Below, one piece after another: positions 50,001-61,389 of a stretch of DNA of 64,000 nt. The stretch spans positions 57,163,501 through 57,227,500 of the forward strand of contig NC_133027.1 of NCBI RefSeq assembly GCF_048771995.1, in the 5' to 3' direction. Under the pieces are notes generated by a model, which was not told where the DNA came from, did not search any database, and saw only the letters and a list, made by a program, of their open reading frames with translations. The translations under genes were made by a program, and so were the position numbers. The DNA comes from Taeniopygia guttata. Its lineage: Eukaryota; Chordata; Aves; Passeriformes; Estrildidae. Each line of letters begins with the position of its first letter. The stretch's first letter is position 1.

Positions 50001-52687
50001 TCACTCACCTAATGGGAGGGAGAGCTATGGGAAAGGGCTCTTTCCAGCTCAGTTTGGCAGTACCATGCTCCATGTTAGCCCAGACACTGAAATTTCTGTG
50101 ATGTAGTTTTTCTTTGCTTTCTCCCAAGAGATCATTCAGGGGGCATATAGAAAATTACTGGGAGGGGGGAAGGGAGATTACTTTATGTAACCTGTGCAAA
50201 CATATCTATTTTGATAGGAGGGGACTCGACAATCTCTTCTGCCATGGTACTTCTGTTTACTTTTATTTAATCCAAGATGAGAAATGTCTCCATTTGGAAG
50301 GGAAGGAAAGTATTTTCCTGTCAGGAAAGTTCTTTAAATCCTTGCAGTTTCTTTGATCTATTTAGACCTTTGGAAAGTGAATGCAAGTTCTGTCAACCAT
50401 TGGTTAATAAGCGCAGGCTAGAAAACCCTAATGAGTCAAATGCATTGCCTAGATATAAATCCACAGCACGGAATCTATCCTTTTTTTCAATAGAATGATA
50501 TCTAATTTTATCTACAATAAATTTTAAAACTACAGCATCTGTACTTGAAAATTTTAAGCTGTCTCTGATAACATATTTCTTCCCCATCTGAGTGCTGACA
50601 TACAAAAAAAGTGTGTCTTTCAAGGGATATAGTATTTAAATTTCCCAAATCATCATTAAAGAATATTTTGCTGAAGTGTATAACATGAAGATTTTTTTTT
50701 AGGATAAATATTTAATGGCATGTATGGGGAATTGCTGCATAATTAAATCATGGTTTTACTTCTCATAAAAGGTAATTCTCCCATTTTCATGTTATCATGT
50801 TCTTTGCTGAGCTGCCATAGTCACTTTTTCTCATTCACTTGTCTGGAATAAAGAGATATATGTCACCCAGTTGCTCTATTCCAGGACCTGAGGTTTCTTT
50901 AGATCCAGTAACTGCTCAATAGGTGCATTTCTCCTATTAGTTACAATACATCTAATCTCCCTGTCCCTCTAGGAGTCTGGCATGGGATCTGAAACAGTTA
51001 CCCAACAAAATCCTATAGGATGAAATAAATGACAGCTTTGGGACAAAGTTATATTGAAAACAGAGCTGGAAAATCTCAGAAAATACTAACTTAACTAAAA
51101 ATAATGTCAGGGCCATGTGGAATCCCAATCATTTGACAAATGGGGTTCCTCCCACCCAAGTGTGAAAGGCAAACCCTGAACAAATACTTTGTAAATTGGA
51201 CTAAAAGAGAATGTGGAAGGAAAGTAATGTACCTCTCACCTCAACTCCTCCGGTGGCGGGAAGCACTGAATACTTTGTACAGTATAAGCCAAATTAATGT
51301 ACTTTGTAAACAATTTTCAAATTTCATGAACAAAAACCCCCTGACAAAGATGGAAAGACAGGGAATGCAGATCCCAGAAAGACCCACCAAGGCTATGTTC
51401 TCTCTTAGTCCTCTGCTATGTAGTTTCATTATGTCAACAGGTAGCCTATCACCTCATTACATGAAATGGTATATGGGTTTTGATTTGTTAGTTTCTAGCA
51501 AGAATCAACACGTTCTTCTAATTTCTAACTATGCAATTATATATTCTTCAGGCTACTGCTTTAATTTTTGAGGATAAGGACAGATGTGTAATTTGTAAAT
51601 ACTCTTCCAACCTTAACCCATTTGCTGCAGAAACTTTGCTAGCTCTTTATTGCTATCCCATAACCATCTGCACTGCTCTCCTCAGTCCCTAAGGCAATGT
51701 TAAATGTGTCAGTGCACCTACTGACTTTCTGTTCTTGGCTAACCTCTGATTCCAGTATCAGGAGACATTGCTTGACAGAGGAAAGACTATTACACTCCAC
51801 AAAGCATTTGTGCCTATGGTTTCTGAATATTCCTGCATTAATCAGTTCATTCAGCTCAAAGCGAACAAAATCTGACTGGGACATTGTAATTTCTGGCTTA
51901 TGACCATGATGTCCTGTTTGGGTACAGTTTATAATAAGGCATAAGAAGCCTTGTGGCTGAGAAATAATTGAGATTGTGGGGCATTATCTCCTTCATCTTA
52001 TCATCTGGGAAAGAGTTTGAAAATGCAAAACTATGCTGCAACTGACAAAAACTGACTGGGTAGGACAGCAAAGATTAAGAGCTATGAAATTCAGTTTCTG
52101 CACTTAAAAACTTATTGCAGAATACATGTTACAGCTGATTTTTGAGAGTGCCAGCACAGAAACCCTGTTTCTTCCTGAAACACTAGGGAAGTAAAAATGG
52201 GAGGGAGACCCTGTCCCCCCGCCCTGAACTGTTCCCCTGCATGGACAGGTGCAGTGCTTGCCTGGACTCACTCCGGTGAAAGGGCTGAACTGCCCCCGCG
52301 TGTGCAAGGACCAGATCACTGTTGTTAGAGGGCAGCAGGTTCTCCCATCTTTCAGATGGCTGATCTTCATAAAGGAAAAGGATTTACACAACAGACAGCA
52401 CCTACACGAGCAGTAGAACTAAGGCCCTTTAGGGAAAGCAACACACAAACCTTCATTCAAAATTCAAGCTGGTAGTCCCCTTCCTTACTCATATGTTCCC
52501 CTCTTGCACTTTTAGAAACTGAGAAGGCACGTCCCAAGAGTGCCTTGGCTTTGCGGGGCCGCTGTCCCCCGAAGTGCCCCGAGCATCCGCTGTGCGGGGC
52601 ACCCACTCCTGCGGGCTTACCTGCTGCAGCCGGGAGCCGGGAGCGGCGGCAGCCCCGGCCGCGCTCCGCAGCCTCCCCTGCTCTCAT
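22939..52687 (-). CDS. SLC2A12: SLC2A12, facilitated glucose transporter GLUT12 (exons 1-4)
   Basis: Minus-strand exons 52687-52621, 45085-43769, 25329-25207 and 23071-22939 join in phase with GT-AG introns to 546 complete residues, close to human GLUT12. GLUT12 is a class III 12-helix hexose transporter of the plasma membrane and endomembranes. Visible landmarks: loop DRFGRR at 90-95, [12 protein letters not shown] at 142-153, PSPRF at 207-211, [11 protein letters not shown] at 278-288, a long loop before TM10 with four N-glycosylation sequons (359, 379, 384, 416), GPMSW at 460-464 and PETKG at 530-534. The long glycosylated loop between TM9 and TM10 is typical of class III. Birds lack a recognised GLUT4, and GLUT12 has been proposed as an insulin-responsive substitute. 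The terminal exon is not secure. Confidence 0.96.
23072..25206 (-). other. SLC2A12 intron 3
   Basis: 2.1-kb intron; a T-rich tract near 24418. No repeats of known family recognised. Confidence 0.6.
25207..25329 (-). CDS. SLC2A12: SLC2A12 exon 3
   Basis: Acceptor ccttgtatttcag ends at 25330 and donor gtaaga starts at 25206. The 123-nt exon completes M462 and encodes [20 protein letters not shown] followed by [20 protein letters not shown]: the GPxPW-type motif, the [11 protein letters not shown] loop and the TM10-TM11 region. Human has GPMPW here; this sequence has GPMSW. Confidence 0.95.
25897..25915 (+). repeat. Poly-A tract
   Basis: Nineteen consecutive A in SLC2A12 intron 2. No retrocopy body is recognised upstream. 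Confidence 0.85.
29631..29678 (+). repeat. (CTTA/CTTC)n tetranucleotide repeat
   Basis: Mixed CTTA and CTTC units in SLC2A12 intron 2. Confidence 0.8.
31982..32573 (+). mobile_element. Solo ERVL-type LTR, nearly full length
   Basis: The segment starts TGTTTCAGCTGGTAGAGAG and carries gtgctgtgttttggatttag, agacttttcagtttcccatg, an ATT-rich block, ttcaattattaaactgctct and a 3' end gccagctggagttaaa. This is the common avian ERVL-family LTR. The last terminal bases (normally ...accacgaca) are lost. No internal retroviral sequence is attached. Confidence 0.82.
32574..36198 (-). other. SLC2A12 intron 2, stretch between LTR and pentanucleotide array
   Basis: Mostly AT-rich sequence without recognised elements. 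Short ORFs only. Confidence 0.45.
36199..36264 (+). repeat. (GAATA)n pentanucleotide array
   Basis: About 13 perfect units of gaata. It directly abuts a CR1-like tail, so it probably grew from the ATTCTATGAT-type 3' end of that LINE. Confidence 0.92.
36262..36350 (-). mobile_element. CR1 LINE 3' stub, antisense
   Basis: Plus strand ttcagtacaaagggatatac, atggtcatctagtccaactg and ccacttcagggtttac match the extreme 3' tail of a CR1 subfamily. Heavily 5'-truncated. Confidence 0.65.
36430..36575 (-). mobile_element. TguSINE1-like element (tRNA-Ile head, CR1 tail), diverged
   Basis: The left part (gctgagttgaaagggaccca, aggatcatcgagtccagc) is CR1-like tail. The right part (ggattgaacccacaaccttg, gttttattcaccatgctgtg) is the reverse of a tRNA-Ile head with B box and anticodon arm. 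An 11-bp insertion-like duplication (attgaacaggg) lies in the head and the A-box end is degraded. Confidence 0.75.
36576..37723 (-). other. SLC2A12 intron 2, stretch before the GC-rich LTR element
   Basis: Includes a moderately GC-rich part at 36850-37510 with overlapping open frames on both strands. No recognised protein or repeat. Confidence 0.4.
37724..38955 (+). mobile_element. GC-rich LTR-retroelement-derived segment
   Basis: It starts sharply with TGTCGTGGTTTGACACGG, the terminal motif of passerine ERV LTRs, and differs in composition from the intron around it. A TATA-like ggggttaaaagcag lies 100 bp in, followed by a GC-rich leader-like region with G runs. I see no gag, pol or env coding, and no matching inverted end, so the 3' limit is approximate. 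Dense two-strand ORFs are due to composition. It is oriented antisense to SLC2A12. Confidence 0.6.
38956..43768 (-). other. SLC2A12 intron 2, left of exon 2
   Basis: AT-rich intron with one perfect hairpin (40296-40350) and a short poly-A near 41400. No other element recognised. Confidence 0.5.
40296..40350. repeat. Perfect 22-bp inverted repeat (hairpin)
   Basis: Arms 40296-40317 and 40329-40350 are exact reverse complements, separated by 11 nt. The core reads cataaagaggtgtcagt. In the loop, tcc and gga could extend the stem by three pairs across a one-base bulge, closing on TGAA. The stem has no mismatch, unlike old transposon ends. No target-site duplication or transposon was recognised. 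Confidence 0.9.
43769..45085 (-). CDS. SLC2A12: SLC2A12 exon 2 (main coding exon)
   Basis: The acceptor ctcttatttcag ends at 45086 and the donor gtaagtg begins at 43768. The 1317-nt exon encodes residues 23-461: [10 protein letters not shown] through TM1-TM9, the glycosylated loop and the start of TM10 ending SIGLGP. It is uninterrupted. The open frame runs a few codons into both introns but the splice sites and human structure fix the limits. Confidence 0.97.
47115..47140. repeat. Small perfect palindrome
   Basis: Arms agcagtacttc and gaagtactgct pair perfectly over 11 bp with a 4-nt loop, in SLC2A12 intron 1. Confidence 0.8.
47515..48220 (-). mobile_element. Ancient CR1/L3-like LINE, heavily diverged
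   Basis: The order of blocks on the plus strand (catccagtctgacac; cttccagccatcagattcca; cttatagcctgtcattgggt; cttcaacttcttcagtaaat; cagtgccaaag) follows the reverse of an old amniote CR1/L3 3' end. No coding left. Confidence 0.45.
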
Positions 52688-52960
52688 CGTCCGGCTCTGC
52701 TGCCTCAGGTCCTCCGTGCTCTGCCCAGCCACCAGCACTGCCCCCTTCGCACCTTGGCCGGGAGCGCTCACAGCGCCGTGCTCTTTCCCCGGCCGGCCAG
52801 GAAAGGGCAGGTTGTTTTCCTCATGGCAACAAGTTCCTGAAGCTGGCTGAAACCAAATGCAAACCACAAAGTGGTTCGTGAACAACTTTGTTGCTATTTC
52901 AGAAGGCTTTGCCCTTTGCAGTGACACAGGCTGTTGCTATTCTGGGGAGCCTATTGCAGG
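52540..52960 (-). promoter_or_regulatory. GC-rich promoter and 5' UTR region of SLC2A12
   Basis: A CpG-containing GC-rich block surrounds the predicted start codon, and the flanks are AT-rich. No clear TATA box is seen. The transcription start is expected between about 52700 and 52960 on the minus strand. Confidence 0.55.
52621..52687 (-). CDS. SLC2A12: SLC2A12 exon 1 coding part (predicted)
   Basis: In the only GC-rich block upstream of exon 2, an ATG at 52687-52685 opens [22 protein letters not shown] and reaches a strong donor, gcagcag|gtaagc, leaving one G. This is exactly the phase exon 2 needs (G|GT TGT), giving AAAGCGTFTF. A is at -3 of the ATG. The frame is open further upstream to an ATG at 52927, but that part looks like 5' UTR. 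The N-terminus is 14 residues shorter than human and very basic, and it differs wholly from the human one, so the start is inferred. Confidence 0.68.
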
Positions 52961-55900
52961 CGAGGGGAGGGCCGTCTGTCGGAAGTATTGCTTTTGCCTT
53001 TTAACAAATAGTTGAGACATCAGGCATCTATCCATGCACAGCTCCATGCACATTCCTTACCCATTCACTTACGGGGTCTCTCTCTCTTTTTCCTGTCTCT
53101 GTTTTCCTCCACTCCCTGTGTTCATCCGCACAGGTTTTTAGCAGAGAAGGCACTCTGAAAGGGAGGGTTTGCTCTGTCAGATAAAGTAAGGGCACTGCGC
53201 ACACACACGGCACCGCTGCGTTCTTGTAACTTATGAGCAAATTATGGTGAGAAGGAGTGGAGAGGAAAACAACCATGGCAGCCCCTTGCAGCCTGTGATA
53301 GTAGGAACCAAGACTTTACATGGCAAATATGAACATGATATTTTACAAGCAAATGCAAGGCAAGCCACCCTCTTTTCCATGACAATTATTTGTAGAAAAA
53401 TGGAGACTCTCTCAGCTATACTGAGTCAAAGACTTGATTTTGATCACTACTGGGAGTCACTCCATCCTTACTCGCTTCTACAGCAGCAGTGGCCAGGGGT
53501 TGGATGGCAGCAGGAGGAAAATTTTGCCCTGGGTGCAGGTGAGCTGCCTAGAGAAGCTGCCTGCCCTGCTCTGGCCCAGTCCTGGTGGGAGAGCCTCCAA
53601 GCGCTCTCAGCAGACCCGCTGCCTCCATAAGGCAAGTTGTCCAAGTTACCCGCAGTGGGAATCACTGTTGTATAATCTGGCAGTGCTGCAGGCTTTGTGT
53701 TTGTGCTCTCTGATTGATTGCTTGCATGTTTGTTTTTGTTGTAATACACTAATGCCTGCAGATAGCATGGGAGGGAAAGGTAGACATAGAAACTCGGTAG
53801 GTTTGCAGTATTTCCAGACAGGAGAATTCCTAAACATTTTTTCCTTATGCAGAACAGGCATAATAGTAAGTCTTTTATCGATGTTTGCTTAGCAAGAAAG
53901 ATGTGATGAAAGACATTGTAACTGTTCCATCTGACAGCTGCCTCACTGTCAGCTTCAGAAACTGGACTACCAAGGATGCCAGGGGGACATGCTTCCATTG
54001 GGGAATTTGGGTTTTGGCAGTGCCTTTTACATACAGTTAAGCAAGTCAGCCTAACTCTGCTCTCACGTGCTACGTACTTTCCTTGTAAAATGTCCACATG
54101 TCAATCCATACAGGATGCTGTCGGTGCTGTTAACAATTTCTTGACACATCCAAAGAGGTGTTGTTTCTTCATGGTTTGTGTGCAAAAAATAATGTTAACT
54201 TTTAAAGAAATATATTTGTATGTTTTGGGGAAAAAAAAAAAGAGAGAGAGAGGCTGTTTACGCTGGGGAAGGAAAGGAAATGTTTTCCCAGATCAAACTC
54301 AGCTGTGATAAGATTGCTCTGTGATAATGTGGTGTGTAATCGACCTCCTCTAACAACCCACACTCATATAACCCACAGCTCAGGTCAATGCAAGCTCTCT
54401 GGAAACTCAGTTGGCTCCATAGGTGCACAGCTGTTCCCACATCCCAAGTGCCTTTACATGTAATGGTCCTGGAGGTGTCAGAGAATGCCAGAGGTGCCTG
54501 TGGCAACTTGACAGGGAGGAAAGTTTTGCTCCCAAACATGAGGCCCTAGAGGATGCTTTGGGGTTCACTCCTCCTGCTAAATCACTCATCAGCCATAGTG
54601 CATCAGTGATTTTGATGGAAGTTAAGAGATGTAACGCAACTGTTCAAAAACCCCCTAAACTTAATGCCATCCTCTGACTAAATATGTTGATTATACACAG
54701 CTGCTGTCACATACAGACTTTAGGAGGATTTAAAAACTTGTCAGGAATTGTTGCACCTTCCCCTGAACAAGAATCGTACTAGCCCCAGGAATAAGTAATA
54801 AAAAGACTGCATTACATTGACTTCTTAAATCTTAGGATTAATAGATTTAATTAAATGAATGTTAAGTGAATTTCTTTTTTAATAGGAAGAAAAAGGTATT
54901 TTAGACAAACAGTAGGATTTCTTTTAACTATGTTTATACCTAAAGTTCAGGCCCCTTAAAAGCCAGAGCCTAGAGTTATTTTAAATATTTACCTCCTTGT
55001 TTACTAAGAAATCCAGTCAAATAAACCATTTTTCCTTTCTAGTTCTGCCTTTATTTCATTGCCAGCTGCAACACAGCAATAATTTAACTTTGCCTCCTGG
55101 GGTAATCTCAGAAGGTATGAACCTAGTTTTCATGGAGGGTAACACAGACAGCAGACACAGCACAAACCATAATGGCCAGAGAAAATATGAAGGAACACAT
55201 TCTGAGGGCTTGTGTTTGGGCTGCCCAAAGGACAATGCACCCTTGCCATGCTGAGCTGGGGATGCTGCTGAAGTGCCAGGAAGGTCCCTGGGCTTTGACC
55301 TGCTCCCTCAGTTAGACCCTATGCCTGCAAAAACTGTTTCAGTGTAATATGGTCTTTGGAAAAAAATGTTCCCAGTAAGTGGAAATATGAAATATTTTAG
55401 TCTGAGATCTGCTGTTTGCATGGTGTTGTTAGGAGGGATGGGCTGCAGTGTCATCAGTTTCAGCTGTAGTAAAAAGCCACAGCTCAGCCAGTGTGAGAAT
55501 GTCTTATCACAACTGTGGCAAAAATATGAGGCATTGATGTTATTGGTGTTTACTAAGTGCTAACTGGGAACCCAGAAAATGAAAGAACTGTAAAAAAGCT
55601 GATTGCAGCCAATGAAAGAGAGAGAAACAAAGAGAGAAAACAAACAGCCTGTGCTGGTTCTGCAGCCAAGCCAGTTGTAGAGGGACAGTGTGAAATGCAG
55701 CAGCTGAAGCCCTTGCTGGTGGCCACAGGGTCCTTGTCCCACAACTCCCTCTGCTTCCCACCAGAAATAAACAGCCAAGCAAGCAAGAAAAACTCTGGTA
55801 CAACAGACATGACTGGGATAAGAAGGAAGAAAAAGAAGTGTGCTTTGATGCTATTCAGTTCTCCATTGTCTTCCTGTTGCTGCCTTGCCTGTGCACAATG

Positions 55901-57085
55901 CTCAAAACAATCGCTTGGCTGGGCTCTGTTCCAGGAGCAAGGTGTCCCTCGGAGCTGGGGCAGGAGCCTGCCAGGGTGGCAGGCTAGGACAGCACTGCAC
56001 CTGCTCTGCCCCTCTCAGGGCCATCCAGGAAGGGAGCCAAAGGGCAGGGAGCAATGTTGCCAGAAGACAATACATCCAAAATGCTGGGATGGGCAACAGA
56101 TTAATGCTGCTCTGAAGAGTAGGAGCCCTGGCTTCCTAGCTGTGCTGTGGGAGGCTGGGCAGAAGGTCAAACCCTTTAGAAGTGGGAAACAAGAGTGGGA
56201 AAGATTTAAAAGCTCAAAGCAGGAGAGGGTCAGGAGGCAGGCAAAGGGTACGAATGCAACATTCTCATTAGATTCCCCTGTTGGTTTTATCCACATGCAG
56301 TTGGCAAGAAATCACCTTTTCTGCTATCTTCTCAGTTCCTTGCTTTCAAAATCAGCCAAATAATTTAGTACTAGAAACGTGATTAGGCTAGAAAAAGAAG
56401 ATAAGATAGTCACATTAAATTGCTGAATAATCTGTCTGGAAAATCTGTGAGACTGATGTGGGGTTTTCTTCTAAAATCTCTGGTTGTGATTTGTATTTTT
56501 ATTTCTGGTGATCTAATTACTCAAATTTGGGACTGTGGAGAGACAAGGAAGTTGGTGAAAAGCCAATAGAAATTTAATTAAGAATTGAAGAGTTTTCTGA
56601 ATCAGTTTTCATAGACCACTTTTATCAGAGTTGGGGTAAAGAAGGTCATCTTATTTCTCTGTCGATTTCATGATTCTTAAAAAGAAGATAGTGGAATTCT
56701 CCCAATTAGTTGATTTTAAAATGTAGAAACAAAGCTTTTCAGCAAACTGTGGAGACCATTTTCTTGACATACCAGCTTAAGTTACTTTGCCTTCATTTTT
56801 GATTGTTGAGATTTGTTCTCAGAACAAATAGTTTGCCATTTGCAGAATATGTTAATGAGATAGCTGGCTTGGAACAACAGGGGGAAGGCTGGGAGGATGA
56901 AAGGACAAAAGTGACATGGAGAGGAGAGACAAGGAAGAAATGGAGAAAAAACAAAAGAAAACCATATTATTTATTAAAAAAACCCAAACGTATCCATCTA
57001 GAAAAGCATGAGTAGCCTTTACCATTAGTGTTACCATTACCCATATATAGGGAAGAAAATACACCAAAATTCCAGTTACTGGATT

Positions 57086-57135
57086 AAAAAAAAAAAAACA
57101 CACAAAAACAACAAACAAACAAACAAAAAAAAAAC
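57086..57135 (+). repeat. A-rich (CAAA)n low-complexity tract
   Basis: Poly-A followed by CAAA/ACAA units in intergenic sequence. Confidence 0.85.
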
Positions 57136-59700
57136 CCAAGAGCTGCTTCAAGAGAGTGAAATGATCCATCCTTCAGGAACTTTGACTATAAAGATAATTG
57201 TTATTCCTCTTATGTGGCAAAAGAATTACAATTCATCAGTCAGTTTTGTAAACATGCTTTTTATAAATGTAAGGTATATTTCAGAAACACAATGTTTAGG
57301 CTATGCCATTTGTGTATATAGATAGAAAATTCGTGACAACTGAGAAGACAAGTTTTTTTCATTCTAAGTCCTGTGGTTTCTTACTAAGTCATACTCTTTC
57401 TGTTATGTTCTTACTCATACTCAGAGACAATGATTTATACCAATATATTTTTATCTGGCTTTAAAAAACTCAATCATAGACATAGTCCAGAGCTCATCAT
57501 ACTTCATGACTCCCTGCAGAGTCCCACTGACTCATGGCACAAATATTTAATCTTTTGGTCTTCTGTTAGTACTTTAAAAGTACTCTTTAGCAGTACAGTG
57601 TGGCCTTGGACACTCTAAGAGTTATGTTTTGGCAAAAACTTGAAATCAAACTGAAGGTAAGAACTGAAGACTGGAAAATACAATACAAATAGAATTGAGA
57701 TGAGAAAACAAAATAAAATACAAATTTTAGTTCAAGTTTCCACATTCATGGCTGCGTAGCATTTCCAACAAGTAAAAAGAAAGGTCTTTTAGCTTCTGAG
57801 TAATCCAAATGGGCCACTTGTACTTTGTTGCTGAATAATATGTCCACTGTTTGTCACCACACACTGTTCTTTCCTGTTTGCTTCAGGTATTTTATATTTA
57901 CCTTTTCTTTCTTAACAAATCATAGAAACTGTAGCCCTCACATTTGAAAGAAAATTGTTCATCTAAAATAAAATTGGGAGGCAGTGCACATTCACAGTGC
58001 AAGGACTGAGCCAGGGCAAACCAGTTAGTAATGTCACCCATGGCTTGATATCAGGTGGCTTCTAGGAATTTCCAAAAAAGTGCCAAAAATGGAATCCTTT
58101 AAGATCATTGTACAGTGGAAAGAGGAATTTGTTCTTTACTCTTGTGATGAATTATTAAAAATGTGTAAGCTGAAATTTCCTTTGCGTGTTCCAGTTAAGG
58201 AAAGAAGTATATATTGTTAAGAAAAGTTTGAGTTGCTAAAATGTATTTTTTTCTTGTTGCTGGGAAACATTTTCTCCCACATGGAATATGTCAGTCACAC
58301 AGGAAATGCAGTCATTTTCATGGTTTTAATTATTTCCACTGACAAAGTGTTTTGTTTTCTCCTGAAAATCTTATTGTTGCAAAAATAAACAACTAAATGT
58401 CATTAATGCTGTGCTTTGCCTTCTTGCTGGTTTTTGACTGCAGCTGGCAATCTGAAAGCAGTTTTACATGCATTCATTAAAACCAAATGTCTGAGTAAAG
58501 CTTTCCAAAGTACATCAAAATTTTCAAGTCATTGCAGGCAAGCAGGAAATTAAACCAGTCTCCAAAGCACAGGTCAACTTGTGTTCACCCAGCAGCCCTG
58601 AAGAAACGAGCAGTGGACACTCCTGCAATGCAATAAATGCTTCAGGTCACCTGTTCCCCAGCACCTGAGTCCATTAACAGGTAGAAAAGGCAGTCTTCAG
58701 TGGACACTGTGCATCTGGAGGTGTCTCAATTTTATTTTGAAACTACCATTCCCACTCAGAGATGGAGATACTGAAAGCTCAGTAGGTTCTGTTAGAATCT
58801 AGGACAATAGAGGAGAGGCTGTTTGGAAAATATGGAGATTTTCTGCCCCAGAATACTTTCCTCTGCACGCACCAAAATCCCATCTTTTGAAATACAAGTA
58901 GGGGAAGTGCTGTGCTGGCAGCACTCTGACAGATAGGAGACAGTTTCCTTTCTCTGCTGTATGTCCTGGAGGCACAGGTAGGCACTTTGCTGGCAGAGAG
59001 AGGCCAGGGAGAAAACAGCTTATTTGCTTCCCACTTAAATGACATTTTCTCCTGATCACCATGAGAAGGGAGTGAATGCCCTTTGTGCACCAGGTCTCTG
59101 GCCCTCACACCATGTGGTGTAGTTCCTGGAGGCAGGCTGTGCCTGTGTGGGCTGCCTGGTTATCCAACATAGTTACCCAGGGAACCTCATCAGGAAAGAA
59201 ACCCTCACTTGGGCTGTGCCTTCAGAGAGGATCCCCGACACACATCCTCCAAAAGCACTTGGTGGGGATTGCAGCCTGCTGCAATTCAGGGGCTGGTGTT
59301 TGCTCTTCTGGCATTTGAGTCTTTATTTGGTTATTTTTTTAAAGACCAAGATGCATATCACCTCTGGCAAAGCTGATTTTGTGAAGCAAACCCACTCTTG
59401 TAAATTTCTGTTTAGTTTACCAGCATGATTTGTATTGAAGGCGCTCCCTGAGCAGCTGAGAACTGCAGGGCCTGCTGCTGCCTCCCTCCGTGCCCCTGGT
59501 GAAGGCAGACAGCCTCTCAAGAAGGCAGCTGCCACCTGTCACCAAGATCCCTGTCATCCCAACACAGCTGCTTGGCTGATTTACTTCTGTGCAACAAAAG
59601 ACTTTAGTGTCAGGACGTGGGCCTCTCTGCAGACTACAGAAGTCCTGGTGCACTACATGGCAGGGGCTGCCAGCCTATGAGCGACTCCACTCAGCAGACA

Positions 59701-59725
59701 CCCTCCTCCCTCCCTCCCTCCCTTC
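59701..59725 (+). repeat. (CCCT)n run
   Basis: Pyrimidine tract of about six CCCT/CCT units. Confidence 0.8.
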
Positions 59726-60838
59726 TCATTCACATTCAGACTCTGTGCTGCTCAGCTTGGCTTAAATCTCCCTGTTGCAGACTAATCACTGAGGCATTAG
59801 TTGTTTAAATTCACACTGATGAAATAGGTGCTGGCAAAGCCCAAGGGACTTTCAGTGGTACAGCATGTGCTGTGCTGGGCACTCACAGTGTCCTGAAAAG
59901 CACTGCATTGCCTCTGAGCAGGAATAGCCCAAGGAAAGAATGTCTGAGATTGGATTCACAGGCAACAGGGTGCACACAAAGCTTAGCCTTCCAGTACAGC
60001 TTCTAACTTCAGCAGGTCTTGTCAAACAAGAGAAAAAACCCATAGTTTTTTAGTTAGCTCTGATAAAGTTTGACTCTTTGAAAGGATTTTCCTACCATGG
60101 ACATAGTGAATGAGGAAGATTTTTGGATATGTGGAGTCAATAGGTAGAAGGTTGCTGACTCTGCTGAAGGTTAATTTCACACCACAAAAAGTAATCAGAA
60201 ACTCCAGGGCAGCACTAGAGTTGCTGCTTACTTGCAGCTGCTCTTATGACTTGCAACAACTTGCAAGTCTGTTCTGGCTCCTGTGGGAAAGTGAAAGACC
60301 CTTTATCCTTCTCCAACCTCATCTCACTAATTTTTGGGAAAGCTGGTGAGTTTTGGTACTGCCTTCAAGTACTCCTCCTTCAGACTGGGAGCTGTGAACA
60401 CATCTCTCATGCTTCACCTTCTTCTCCAAATCTTCTCCTAGGTAGTTATTAATATCCACCTCTCAAAGGAAATTCTCTCCTTCCTGGTCTGTGACTTACC
60501 TGAACTGCCTCTTAGCTTTTTGTAGTGGGTATCTGCTCCTTCCGGATAGCAGCTCTGAAATTTCAGTTGTACTCACTGAATATAACCTCACACTATCTAC
60601 CACATACACACTTGTAGTTTCTTACTCCAAGCTCTTTTACCGTGTCCTCTCCTCTACCTGAGCCACCCAAAGGCAAAGCAGCTACAGCAGTAGCTGTAAA
60701 AAAAGAAAAAATAAAACAAAAAGAAAATCAGGCCTTCAGTACCCTTTTGAAAACAGTCCCAGTTCACTGCAAGACATCTGACTTCAAAATGTCTTTCTGT
60801 GTGATTTAGAGATTTTTTTCTGACTAACATGTTTAGAC

Positions 60839-60860
60839 ATATATATATATATATATATAT
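60839..60860 (+). repeat. (AT)11 microsatellite
   Basis: Perfect AT run of 22 bp, followed by CGATG. Confidence 0.9.
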
Positions 60861-61389
60861 CGATGTTTACCGCTGGCGTTTGGATCCTTTGCCAATTCTA
60901 GAAGCTAATACACTTGTGCTAGCTCTCAATCTCTTGGACATATGCCATGGAAATCAGAGGCAACATATTAAAGTGCCTAATTCCTGGAGTTTTATGATTA
61001 TCACATCTACACAACTCACTCTCTTAGCGGTAAAAACTTAAAAGCCTGAGTTAAGTAAGCATCATTCATATAAACTCAAGAGTGAGAACATGAATGAAAC
61101 AACTCAGCATTTTTTTTAATTTCTAAAAGTCATGGTTTTTAAGCCAGTATTATGATCTGAAAGGTTTAACATTTACGTGTTTAATATTTTATCTTCAGCT
61201 TGAACATACATGACATTAAAACTGAGGAGAAGAATCAGTTTTATTGATAGAAGACATTTAATCCTTCAGGTATATGATTGGAGGATAATTGGAAGAGTTC
61301 AGTCCTTGCACCATTGATATGGATCGGGCAGTAGTGGACAGGTACCCTAAGGACAGTGCTCAGATGTGCAGCAACACACTCCTGGTCCC

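Larger units (their letters stand above)
45086..52620 (-). other. SLC2A12 intron 1
   Basis: 7.5-kb intron. Contains an old LINE at about 47.5-48.2 kb and a small palindrome at 47115-47140. Other ORFs, for example at 49605-49946 and 51140-51571, match no known family. Confidence 0.6.
52961..61389. other. Intergenic flank upstream of SLC2A12
   Basis: Gene-poor sequence. The longest open frames are a plus-strand 268-codon frame at 55557-56363 and a minus-strand 209-codon frame at 53468-54097. Neither resembles a family I know, and both overlap open frames on the other strand. Low-complexity runs occur at 54228-54252, 57086-57135, 59701-59725 and 60839-60860. Confidence 0.45.

Noticed and set aside
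52457..52927. Start of SLC2A12 at the upstream in-frame ATG (52927)
   Set aside because: Would add an 80-residue N-terminus unlike any GLUT; the sequence looks like 5' UTR.
53468..54097. 209-codon minus-strand ORF as an upstream SLC2A12 exon or separate gene
   Set aside because: No similarity to GLUT12 or any family recognised, and opposite-strand frames are also open.
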